Source: an uncultured Peptococcaceae bacterium (GTDB lineage Bacteria > Bacillota > Peptococcia > Peptococcales > Peptococcaceae). From it: a stretch of DNA of 5,783 nucleotides. Below the pieces are notes generated by a model that made no database searches, had not been told where the DNA came from, and saw only the letters and a program-made list of their open reading frames with translations. Position 1 is the stretch's first letter, and every line of letters begins with the position of its first letter. This document shows positions 1-5,420 of this stretch, in pieces. A program made the position numbers and the translations under genes. The stretch lies in contig CABVBB010000167.1 in the NCBI GenBank assembly GCA_902496505.1, positions 1 through 5,783 of the forward strand. Reading direction: 5' to 3'.

Positions 1-267
1 CCCTGCCACTATATAATAGTTCTTTTGCGCATAAGCCTCTTGAAGCCTGTTATACTCCTGCCAGCTGCCGCTGATCTGTATGATGCAAATAACGATCAGG
101 ATCCCCGCTGTCAAAATACTGCACACCACCTTGCTCCACTTTTTCATTTTTGGCGAAAACAAGATGACGGCGATCACTCCCCCATCGATCACAACATAAA
201 AGAAAAGCTGTTTGACAATGCAGAGCACCAAGTCGATCCACGTCAGCTCATACACTATCTCTCCCAT
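1..267 (-). CDS. Hypothetical membrane protein, N-terminal 89 residues (runs off left edge)
   Basis: From ATG 267 the frame MGEIVYELTWIDLVLC is open for 89 codons to the left edge with no stop. The ATG is preceded by GGGGGGAG 4 nt upstream, a good ribosome binding site. Two hydrophobic stretches are visible: about residues 10-44, long and broken by Lys19 and an Asp-Gly-Gly, and about 54-69 (VVCSILTAGILIVICI). A basic KMKKWSK loop between them is probably cytoplasmic. After the second segment comes a polar region (GSWQEYNRLQEAYAQKNYYIVAG), probably outside the membrane. I cannot name the family because the rest is missing. It is co-directional with the genes before it, with only the parS site and 39 nt between. 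A different minus-strand frame from ATG 241 closes after 63 codons and lacks these properties. Confidence 0.7.
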   Translation of the reverse strand, partial: MGEIVYELTWIDLVLCIVKQLFFYVVIDGGVIAVILFSPKMKKWSKVVCSILTAGILIVICIIQISGSWQEYNRLQEAYAQKNYYIVAG

Positions 268-287
268 ATCGCTCCCCCCACGATCAC

Positions 288-303
288 TGTTTCACGTGAA
301 ACA
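288..303. promoter_or_regulatory. parS: parS centromere site (ParB/Spo0J binding palindrome)
   Basis: TGTTTCACGTGAAACA is a perfect 16-bp palindrome and matches the Bacillus-type parS consensus TGTTNCACGTGAAACA at every position. ParB (Spo0J) binds such sites as a CTP-dependent clamp, spreads over neighbouring DNA and recruits SMC for origin segregation. The site is intergenic, between the stop of the 105-aa gene and the start of the partial membrane-protein gene. I see no second copy in the window. The match is direct; the function is inferred from the consensus. Confidence 0.85.
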
Positions 304-306
304 TCC

Positions 307-624
307 TTACTCCGCCGTTTCTTCTGGATGTCCGTGAAAGGTGAATTCCTTGAAGCCCACGCAGGCGGCGTAGTAAAAAGGCCGCAGCTTGATGTATTCC
401 ACTTCATTAAGCGGCAGGGCGTACTGCTTGCCGTCCCCGGTAGTGAGCAACAATTCCTCGCCTGCGAGCGTTAAGGTGACGTCATAAAGCCACTTGGTCT
501 CTGCTTGTCCATACAAACGATAGCGCAGATTGACATAGCGGATGAGCTCTTTTTCCCGCTCCAAGCGGGTGTTGATGGTCTCCACCATCTCCCGCGGATT
601 TTGAAAATATTCCTGCCAATCCAT
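307..624 (-). CDS. Hypothetical protein, 105 aa
   Basis: I do not recognise this protein. From ATG 624 it is 105 residues, with no signal peptide or membrane segment, so it is probably cytoplasmic. The first part (about residues 1-45, from MDWQEYF through NTRLEREKELIRYVNLRYRLYG) is charged and likely helical. The second part (about 46-98) alternates hydrophobic and polar residues like beta strands (WLYDVTLTLAGEELLLTT, YALPLNEVEYIKLRPFYYAA) and ends in an acidic PEETAE tail. It is rich in Tyr and other aromatic residues. The good ribosome binding site, the normal codon pattern and the placement in a run of co-directional genes support it as real. It follows the 99-aa membrane gene by 45 nt and stops 3 nt before the parS palindrome. 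No function is proposed. Confidence 0.75.
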   Translation of the reverse strand: MDWQEYFQNPREMVETINTRLEREKELIRYVNLRYRLYGQAETKWLYDVTLTLAGEELLLTTGDGKQYALPLNEVEYIKLRPFYYAACVGFKEFTFHGHPEETAE

Positions 625-632
625 TTCTCCCA

Positions 633-639
633 CTCCTTT
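633..639 (-). promoter_or_regulatory. Ribosome binding site that decides the start of the 105-aa gene
   Basis: AAAGGAG on the minus strand is followed by eight bases and ATG at 624. The longer reading from GTG 633 would start inside the ribosome binding site itself, so it is rejected. Confidence 0.8.
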
Positions 640-654
640 CCTTGCTGCCCTAAA

Positions 655-670
655 AGCGGCCTAAGCCGCT
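655..670 (-). repeat. Short GC-rich hairpin in the gap after the 99-aa membrane gene
   Basis: AGCGGC and GCCGCT form a perfect 6-bp stem around a 4-nt loop. The stem overlaps the first base of the upstream gene's TGA region and is followed on the minus strand by TTTAGGG. The T-run is too short for a convincing terminator; it might attenuate readthrough or protect a transcript end. Confidence 0.35.
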
Positions 671-969
671 CATCTCAACAGCTCAAACCGACCGATCACC
701 GGCAGCCTACGCATCCTCCCCTGTACTGCGCCCAGCACGCCCCACAGGGCTAAGAGCAGCCACATGAGCTTCGCCGCCGGCAAGAGCAGCGTCTCACCGA
801 TCACCGGCACGATATGAGCAACGATGCTGACCGCTCCGTAAAAGAGCAGCAGCACCAGTCCTTGATTGCAATGAAACCGCCCAAAGCGCGAACCGCCGGA
901 TAACAGCGGCAAAAAGAATATGATGTAAGCCCCCGCAGCCAATAAACGTTCCTGACGCACCTCAAACAT
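670..969 (-). CDS. Small integral membrane protein, possibly DUF4870/Tic20-like
   Basis: This encodes a 99-aa hydrophobic protein. A short N-terminal MFEVRQER precedes three likely membrane segments, at about residues 9-24 (ending FFLPLL), 37-57, and 60-83. A loop with RFGRFHCNQGL (about 28-38) links the first two, and a basic tail (GRMRRLPVIGRFELLR) ends it. The FLPLL plus RFHxNQGL arrangement recalls small DUF4870/Tic20-type membrane proteins; I offer this only as a resemblance. The many positive charges at the tail suggest a cytoplasmic C-terminus. ATG 969 has AAAGGAG 8 nt upstream, so the start is firm. It follows tyrA by 60 nt without a clear terminator or promoter between them, so the two may be cotranscribed. 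The function is unknown and nothing links it to tyrosine synthesis. Confidence 0.8.
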   Translation of the reverse strand: MFEVRQERLLAAGAYIIFFLPLLSGGSRFGRFHCNQGLVLLLFYGAVSIVAHIVPVIGETLLLPAAKLMWLLLALWGVLGAVQGRMRRLPVIGRFELLR

Positions 970-1029
970 GTTCTCGTCTCCTTTAGGCTTTTTGTTCCAT
1001 CATATGTCCGGCAGCTGGGGAATATCCCT

Positions 1030-1872
1030 TTAACGATGCACTTCCAAACTTTCTTCCTTGAGCAGACGGCCGTCCTTGAGCAATTGCTGAAGCGTTCTGC
1101 TGTCCCCTTCGGCCAAGGCGGTGCGGTATTGTGCCAAATGACTCATGATATTATCCAGTTCAAAAAGCAGCGCTGTTTTATTCATGAGGAAAAGCTCTGT
1201 CCACATCTTCTCATTGAGTTTGGCTACCCGCGTCAAGTCCAAAAAACTTCCGGCGCTGAACCCGCTCTCGTTTTGCAGCGTGGGGCTTTTGATGTACGCA
1301 TTGCTCACTACATGAGCCAGCTGCGAGGTGAAGGCGATGGTCTGATCGTGCATCTTGGGCGTCGTCTTGACCACCTGCGCAAACCCCAGCGCCTTGGCCA
1401 ATTCCTCAACCATCGTCAGCACCGCCTGTGATAGTTCTGCATCTGGCGTGACGATAAAGCTCGCGCCTTGGTAAAGGTCTGCCAGCGCGTAATCATAGCC
1501 GGAGAACTCGCGGCCAGCCATAGGATGTGCCCCCAGAAAATGTACACCCCGCTCCTTGAGCGGCCCTTCCACCGCATCCACGATGGCCTGCTTGACGCCG
1601 CAGGTATCCATGACTACACTGTCCGGCCGAAACTGCTCTTTGTACCGCAGCAAAAAATCGATCGCTGTCTGTGGGTGCAGACAGACGATGGTCAGATCTG
1701 CCTGCCCCAGCTGCTGCGCAGTGATCACGCCATCGATCGCGCCCTCCATAGCTGCCTGCTGTAAGATGAATTCATCCTCATCCAAGCCCCAGCACGTATG
1801 AGATGTATATTTTTTGATGCTCTTGCAAAACGATCCGCCGATCAATCCCAAGCCCACGACTGCGATCTGCAT
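1030..1872 (-). CDS. tyrA: Prephenate dehydrogenase TyrA, ACT-less
   Basis: TyrA oxidises and decarboxylates prephenate to 4-hydroxyphenylpyruvate in tyrosine synthesis. The N-terminal Rossmann fold shows VVGLGLIGGS (5-14). An acidic Asp31 ends the second strand (CWGLDED), which favours NAD+ over NADP+. MDTCGVK (88-94) stands where many homologues have DVGSVK, and GAHPMAGREFSG (114-125) carries the conserved His116. The C-terminal helical domain has MHDQTIAFTSQLAHVVSNAYI (174 onward, with His187) and AGSFLDLTRVAKLNEKMW. The 280-aa length leaves no room for the C-terminal ACT domain found in the Bacillus enzyme, so ACT-mediated tyrosine inhibition is not expected. The ATG at 1872 has AAAGGAG 9 nt upstream, with a closer GGAGAG. 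It is separated from argD by 229 nt with terminator-like hairpins and probably starts its own transcript. Arogenate specificity is not excluded. Confidence 0.95.
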   Translation of the reverse strand: MQIAVVGLGLIGGSFCKSIKKYTSHTCWGLDEDEFILQQAAMEGAIDGVITAQQLGQADLTIVCLHPQTAIDFLLRYKEQFRPDSVVMDTCGVKQAIVDAVEGPLKERGVHFLGAHPMAGREFSGYDYALADLYQGASFIVTPDAELSQAVLTMVEELAKALGFAQVVKTTPKMHDQTIAFTSQLAHVVSNAYIKSPTLQNESGFSAGSFLDLTRVAKLNEKMWTELFLMNKTALLFELDNIMSHLAQYRTALAEGDSRTLQQLLKDGRLLKEESLEVHR

Positions 1873-1916
1873 ATCTCTCCACTCCTTTAGTCAACTATTT
1901 TCACTTACTGTTTTCC

Positions 1917-1945
1917 ATCTTAACAGATGGCGTGATAGTCTGCAA
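1917..1945 (-). promoter_or_regulatory. Weak sigma-70/A-type promoter candidate for tyrA
   Basis: The minus strand reads TTGCAG (1945-1940), a 17-nt spacer, then TAAGAT (1922-1917). The hexamers match consensus at 3 of 6 and 4 of 6 positions. The position, after the terminator candidate and about 45 nt before the tyrA ATG, is right. The -10 overlaps a small inverted repeat (CCATCT GTTA AGATGG, 1930-1915). This is a guess from spacing and position, not a clear promoter. Confidence 0.3.
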
Positions 1946-1968
1946 TGTTTGATTTCGCAGACTGCGCC
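1929..1968 (-). repeat. Inverted repeat upstream of tyrA
   Basis: AGTCTGC (minus strand 1963-1957) and GCAGACT (1943-1937) form a perfect 7-bp stem around a 13-nt loop. It is extended by GGCG/CGCC (1968-1965 with 1932-1929) across a 1-nt/4-nt asymmetric internal loop. It has no T-run. It overlaps the -35 of the proposed tyrA promoter, so it could be an operator, a leader hairpin, or chance. Confidence 0.35.
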
Positions 1969-1985
1969 TTGCTCTACTATACGCC

Positions 1986-2016
1986 AAAAACGCCAGACCG
2001 TTGCCAGTCTGGCGTT
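1986..2016 (-). terminator. Intrinsic terminator candidate for the arg operon
   Basis: AACGCCAGAC (2016-2007 on the minus strand) and GTCTGGCGTT (1998-1989) form a perfect 10-bp stem with an 8-nt loop. On the minus strand the second arm continues into five Ts in total, two of them paired in the stem. On the plus strand it is followed by AAAATAG, so it would act only on minus-strand transcripts. It lies 85 nt after argD and before tyrA, consistent with separating two transcription units. Confidence 0.6.
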
Positions 2017-2030
2017 AAAATAGCAAGTAC

Positions 2031-2097
2031 AAAAAAATCTCTCTCAAGTGGGCGGCGGGCACCCTTTTGGATCTGAGCGTTTTTGCCGCCCACCTGA
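2031..2097 (-). terminator. GC-rich hairpin just after argD, with downstream T7
   Basis: On the minus strand, 2097-2085 (TCAGGTGGGCGGC) can pair with 2056-2044 (GCCGCCCACTTGA). That gives 13 bp with one G-U pair; the central 9 bp are perfect, with a 28-nt loop. T7 (2037-2031) follows 6 nt after the stem. The stem begins 4 nt after the argD stop codon. The gap between stem and T-run and the long loop are not canonical, so this may be a weak terminator or a 3'-end stabilising structure. Confidence 0.4.
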
Positions 2098-2101
2098 CCT
2101 T

Positions 2102-3289
2102 TTAGACGCTGGCTAAGGCTTTATCCATCGCCGCGATCGCTTCATCCATTTCCGCCTGCGTGATGACTAACGGCGGCACGAAGCGCAGCACATGCTGACC
2201 GATGCCATTGACTAAGACATGCTGCTCCAGAAGGCTGGCTAATACGGGCTTGTTCTCGACATTGAGCTCGCAGCCGATCATCAGCCCCAAGCCCCGCACT
2301 TCTTTGATCTTGTCGGGGTATTTGTCCTTTAAAGCGCTCAGCTGGCCACGGAAATAGTCGCCTTTTTCCCGCACCTGAGCCAGGAAATCATCATCCAGCA
2401 ATATCTCCGACGCTGCCAGACCTGCCGCGCAGGCCAGCGGCGTGCCGCCAAAGGTCGAGGCATGGTCGCCCGGCTTGAAGCATGCCGCCACCTCATCCCG
2501 CGCCAGCATGACGCCCATAGGGAAGCCGCCGGCCACAGCCTTGGCCAACGTGATGATATCCGGCTGCATATCGAAATTCTGGAAGGCAAAGCCTTGTCCC
2601 GTACGCCCCATGCCGGTCTGCACCTCATCGATGATCAGCAGGATGCCGTGCTTTTTGCACAAGGCGCTGACCCCGGCCAGATACTCCGCAGAAGGCACAT
2701 TGATGCCCGCCTCGCCCTGGATGATCTCCATCATGACTGCGCAGGTCTCTGGCAGGATCGCGGCCTCCATAGCGGCCAGATCACCGGCCGGCACGGCGGT
2801 AAATCCCTGCGGCAGCGGCTGGAAGGCCGTCTGGTACTTGGCCTGCGCTGTAGCCGCCAGAGCGCCCAGCGTACGGCCGTGGAAGGATTTCTCCAGCACG
2901 ATGATATGATATTTGCTGCCTGCGCCCCATTTGCGCGCCAGCTTGATGGCCGCTTCATTGGCCTCTGCGCCGCTGTTGGCGAAGAAGGCTTTGCCTAGGC
3001 CGCTCTTTTCGGTCAAAAGCTTCGCCAGCGCCACTTGCTGTTTGTTCCAGTACAAATTGGAGCAATGCATGAGCACGCCCGCCTGCTTGCGGATAGCCTC
3101 GACCACGGCTGGATGACAGTGCCCCAGCGAATTGACCGCGATGCCCGCGACCAGATCCAAATAGCGGTTGTCGTCCATATCCCACACATAGCAGCCCTCG
3201 CCGCGGTCAAAGACCACCGGCATCCGGCCGTAAGTATTCATTACATAATTCTGGCCATCCGCAATGACCTGTTCCATTTCCATCTCCAT
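2102..3289 (-). CDS. argD: Acetylornithine aminotransferase ArgD
   Basis: ArgD is a PLP enzyme that transfers an amino group from glutamate to N-acetylglutamate semialdehyde, giving N-acetylornithine. Some homologues also act on succinyl-diaminopimelate precursors in lysine synthesis. The 395-aa protein is a class III (fold type I) aminotransferase. Visible motifs are YVMNTYGRMPVVF (15-27), LVAGIAVNSLGHCHP (46-60), NSGAEANEAAIKLAR (105-119), SFHGRT (135-140), IDEVQTGMGRTG with Asp221 for the PLP ring nitrogen, LAKAVAGGFPMG with the Schiff-base Lys250, and STFGGTPLACAAG (278-290). Length fits the family. Three in-frame ATGs (3289, 3283, 3277) encode MEMEMEQ; the first is best placed, 10 nt after an AAGGAG that overlaps the end of argB. 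The 7-nt gap to argB implies cotranscription. Terminator-like structures follow the stop. Confidence 0.96.
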   Translation of the reverse strand: MEMEMEQVIADGQNYVMNTYGRMPVVFDRGEGCYVWDMDDNRYLDLVAGIAVNSLGHCHPAVVEAIRKQAGVLMHCSNLYWNKQQVALAKLLTEKSGLGKAFFANSGAEANEAAIKLARKWGAGSKYHIIVLEKSFHGRTLGALAATAQAKYQTAFQPLPQGFTAVPAGDLAAMEAAILPETCAVMMEIIQGEAGINVPSAEYLAGVSALCKKHGILLIIDEVQTGMGRTGQGFAFQNFDMQPDIITLAKAVAGGFPMGVMLARDEVAACFKPGDHASTFGGTPLACAAGLAASEILLDDDFLAQVREKGDYFRGQLSALKDKYPDKIKEVRGLGLMIGCELNVENKPVLASLLEQHVLVNGIGQHVLRFVPPLVITQAEMDEAIAAMDKALASV

Positions 3290-3296
3290 CGCTTCT

Positions 3297-4163
3297 CTAC
3301 TCCTTTATGACCATAGTGCCGATACCGGCATCCGTAAACAGTTCCAGCAGCATGCTGTGCGGCAGGCAGCCATTGACGATATGCACGGACTGGACGCCCT
3401 GCTTGATCGCCTCCATGCAGCAGTCCACCTTGGGGATCATACCGCCGCAGATGGTGCCGTCCTGCATCTTGACTTCCGCATCGGCAAAATCCAATACCGA
3501 GATGATCTCGCCGCTTTTGCCCAGCACGCCGTTGATATCGGTGAGCATGAATAATTTAGTGGCGTGCAGACTGGCCGCGATGCTGCCTGCGGCATAGTCG
3601 CCATTGATATTGTACACATCGCCGTCCTCACTGCAGCCAATAGGCGCAATGACCGGGATGTAGCCTTCAGAAATGGCGTGGTCGATCAGCTCCGTATTGA
3701 TATGGGTCACTTCGCCCACAAAGCCCAGGTCTACCATCTGCCCATCCTGCTCCATCTCCATCTTTTTGACCATGATGGTGTTGCCGTCGATGCCGCTGAT
3801 ACCCATGGCTTTGCCGCCGCATTTCTGCAAAAGGCCGACGATCTCCTGATTGACCTTGCCCACCAGTACCATCTGCGCGATCTCCATAGTCGCCTTATCG
3901 GTCACCCGCAGACCGTTGACAAAGGTGGATTCCTGATTGTTTTTCTTCAGCCAATAATTGATGTCCGGCCCGCCGCCATGCACGATGACGGGATTGATGC
4001 CGACATATTTCATGAGCACGATATCTGAGATGACTTTTTTCTTGATCTCTTCATCAGTCATGGCATGGCCGCCGTATTTGATGACCACGGTCTTGCCGTA
4101 AAACTTTTTGATATAAGGCAGGGCCTCTACTAAGACCTCTGCCGTTTTCATTGCCTCTTCCAC
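3297..4163 (-). CDS. argB: Acetylglutamate kinase ArgB, arginine-sensitive type
   Basis: ArgB phosphorylates N-acetylglutamate with ATP, the second step of arginine synthesis. The 288-aa protein has the amino-acid kinase fold: VVIKYGG with Lys29, the HGGGPDI glycine loop (62-68), FVNGLRVTD with Arg86 for substrate, VYNINGD with Asp189, MLTDINGVL, and GGMIPKVD with Lys255. Lys29, Asp189 and Lys255 correspond to E. coli Lys8, Asp162 and Lys217. About 24 residues (VLVEALPYIKKFYGK region) precede the first motif and resemble the N-terminal helix of hexameric, arginine-inhibited kinases such as that of Thermotoga; E. coli lacks it. The tail ends AGIGTMVIKE, also like that class. Feedback inhibition by arginine is therefore inferred. 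GTG 4163 is preferred because GGGGGAG lies 7 nt upstream; ATG 4151 (284 aa) is the alternative. It follows argJ by 17 nt. Confidence 0.97.
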   Translation of the reverse strand: MEEAMKTAEVLVEALPYIKKFYGKTVVIKYGGHAMTDEEIKKKVISDIVLMKYVGINPVIVHGGGPDINYWLKKNNQESTFVNGLRVTDKATMEIAQMVLVGKVNQEIVGLLQKCGGKAMGISGIDGNTIMVKKMEMEQDGQMVDLGFVGEVTHINTELIDHAISEGYIPVIAPIGCSEDGDVYNINGDYAAGSIAASLHATKLFMLTDINGVLGKSGEIISVLDFADAEVKMQDGTICGGMIPKVDCCMEAIKQGVQSVHIVNGCLPHSMLLELFTDAGIGTMVIKE

Positions 4164-4170
4164 GCGTCTT

Positions 4171-4177
4171 CTCCCCC
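4171..4177 (-). promoter_or_regulatory. Ribosome binding site supporting a GTG start for argB
   Basis: The minus strand reads GGGGGAG, then seven bases, then GTG at 4163. For the in-frame ATG at 4151 the only purine-rich element, GAGG, is 2 nt away, which is too close. The GTG start is therefore preferred. Confidence 0.65.
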
Positions 4178-4180
4178 TGC

Positions 4181-5386
4181 TTATGAGCGATAATCGGCGT
4201 TGATCTTGACATAATCATACGTCAGATCGCAGCCCCAGGCTGTGGCCTGATGCTCGCCTGCGCCCAATTCCGCGGTGATGGTCACTTGTTTTTCCTTGAG
4301 CACCAGCGCCGCCTTGTCTTCATCAAAAGCTAAGCCCATGCCGTCCTTGGCGACCTGGACATCCCCCAAATAGATCGCTACATTTTGCGGATCGAACTCC
4401 GCACCCGAATAGCCCAGCGCGCAGGCGATCCGTCCCCAGTTGGCATCCTCGCCAAAGACCGCGGCCTTGACCAAGCTGGAATTGATGATGGCTTTGGCAG
4501 CCTTGCGGGCATCGGCTTCGCTCTTCGCCCCAGTCACGGTCGCTTCGATCAATTTGGTCGCGCCCTCGCCGTCCTGAGCGATAGCCTTGGCCATGGTGGT
4601 GCAGAGCGTCTGCAGCGCTTCCACAAAAACGCCCCATTCTGCGCTGTCTGCTGTCACCATCGGGTTGCCCGCCAAACCATTGGCCATGATCGCCACCATA
4701 TCATTGGTGGAGGTATCACCGTCCACAGAGATCATATTGAAGGTCACATCCACCACGGTCTTCAGCGCTTTGTGCAGTGCCTGAGCATCGATCGCTGCGT
4801 CAGTGGTGATGAAGCCCAGCATAGTCGCCATATTGGGGTGGATCATGCCGGAACCCTTTGCCATTGCGCCCAAGGTCACCGTTTTGCCGCCCAGCTCGAT
4901 TTCCATAGCCGCTTCCTTCTGAATGGTATCTGTGGTCATGATCGCATAAGCTGCCTCGTGTCCGCCGTCTGCTTTGAGTTCGCCAGCTGCTTTGACCACA
5001 CCGTTATGGATCTTCTCCATAGGCAGAGGCATCCCGATCACGCCGGTGGAAGCCACGACCACATCATCAGCCGCAATCCCCAGCGCCTCAGCCGTCCAAT
5101 CGGACATCTGCTGGGCTTGTTCCATGCCCACCTTGCCCATGCCTGCATTGGCAATGCCGCTGTTGATCACAAAAGCCTGCGCCTGTCCGTTGGCAATATT
5201 CTGCTCCGTCACCATGAGCGGCGCTGCCTTGAATTTATTCGTCGTATATACAGCGGCTGCCGCTGCCGGCACAGTGGAATATACCAGCGCCACATCTGGA
5301 CGCTCCTTCTTGCGGATGCCTGCCGCTACGCCCGCTGCTTGAAATCCCTGCGGCGCTGTCACGCCGCCATCTATCATTGTCATCAT
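4181..5386 (-). CDS. argJ: Glutamate N-acetyltransferase / amino-acid acetyltransferase ArgJ
   Basis: ArgJ moves the acetyl group from N-acetylornithine to glutamate, giving ornithine and N-acetylglutamate; some family members also use acetyl-CoA. I start it at ATG 5386 (401 aa), because GGAGGA lies 5 nt upstream. An earlier in-frame ATG at 5416 has only a GAGG 2 nt away and would add a basic leader (MDRKRKRRID) not typical of the family; ATG 5383 is also possible. In 401-aa numbering, IDGGVTAPQGF opens the protein, STGVIG (113-118) supplies the Thr-Gly oxyanion hole, and KGSGMIHPNMATML holds the autocleavage Ala187-Thr188 bond, Thr188 becoming the nucleophile of the beta chain. TFNMISVDGDTSTND, GEGATKL and VFGEDANWGRI follow, ending in DYVKINADYRS. 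The usual NSGNANACTG-like segment reads NSGIANAGMG here (75-84). Length is normal. Whether it is mono- or bifunctional cannot be told from sequence. Confidence 0.97.
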   Translation of the reverse strand: MMTMIDGGVTAPQGFQAAGVAAGIRKKERPDVALVYSTVPAAAAAVYTTNKFKAAPLMVTEQNIANGQAQAFVINSGIANAGMGKVGMEQAQQMSDWTAEALGIAADDVVVASTGVIGMPLPMEKIHNGVVKAAGELKADGGHEAAYAIMTTDTIQKEAAMEIELGGKTVTLGAMAKGSGMIHPNMATMLGFITTDAAIDAQALHKALKTVVDVTFNMISVDGDTSTNDMVAIMANGLAGNPMVTADSAEWGVFVEALQTLCTTMAKAIAQDGEGATKLIEATVTGAKSEADARKAAKAIINSSLVKAAVFGEDANWGRIACALGYSGAEFDPQNVAIYLGDVQVAKDGMGLAFDEDKAALVLKEKQVTITAELGAGEHQATAWGCDLTYDYVKINADYRS

Positions 5387-5391
5387 GTCGA

Positions 5392-5397
5392 TCCTCC
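5392..5397 (-). promoter_or_regulatory. Ribosome binding site that decides the argJ start
   Basis: The minus strand reads GGAGGA followed by TCGAC and ATG at 5386. The 5-nt spacing fits initiation at 5386 (or 8 nt to the adjacent ATG at 5383). The upstream in-frame ATG at 5416 lacks a properly spaced site. Confidence 0.8.
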
Positions 5398-5420
5398 GCT
5401 TTCTTTTTCTATCCATTTCC

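Noticed and set aside
50..241. A 63-codon minus-strand frame starting at 241
   Set aside because: It overlaps the open-ended membrane-protein frame from 267, which has a strong ribosome binding site and coherent hydrophobic segments.
25..474. A 149-codon open frame on the plus strand at the left end
   Set aside because: It crosses the parS site and lies opposite two better-supported minus-strand genes; its composition is patternless.
2017..2047. Alternative promoter TTGAGA / TATTTT with an extended -10 TG on the minus strand
   Set aside because: The spacing is 19 nt, and it would start transcription directly into the 10-bp terminator-like hairpin, so the downstream candidate is preferred.
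2050..2070. AGGGTG-like string in the argD-tyrA spacer resembling the start of a T-box motif
   Set aside because: The conserved T-box core (GGTGGNACCGCG) is not present, and no Stem I or specifier loop can be placed before it because argD coding sequence begins at once.
2133..2140. GCGATCGC octamer, also at 5628-5635, like cyanobacterial HIP1
   Set aside because: Only two copies, both inside coding sequence where common codons such as GCG-ATC-GC explain them; gene content does not suggest a cyanobacterium.
3265..3289. Repeated ATG-GAG/GAA at the argD start (MEMEMEQ), echoed by MEMEQ inside ArgB
   Set aside because: A short low-complexity coincidence; it makes the exact argD start slightly uncertain but shows no duplication around it.
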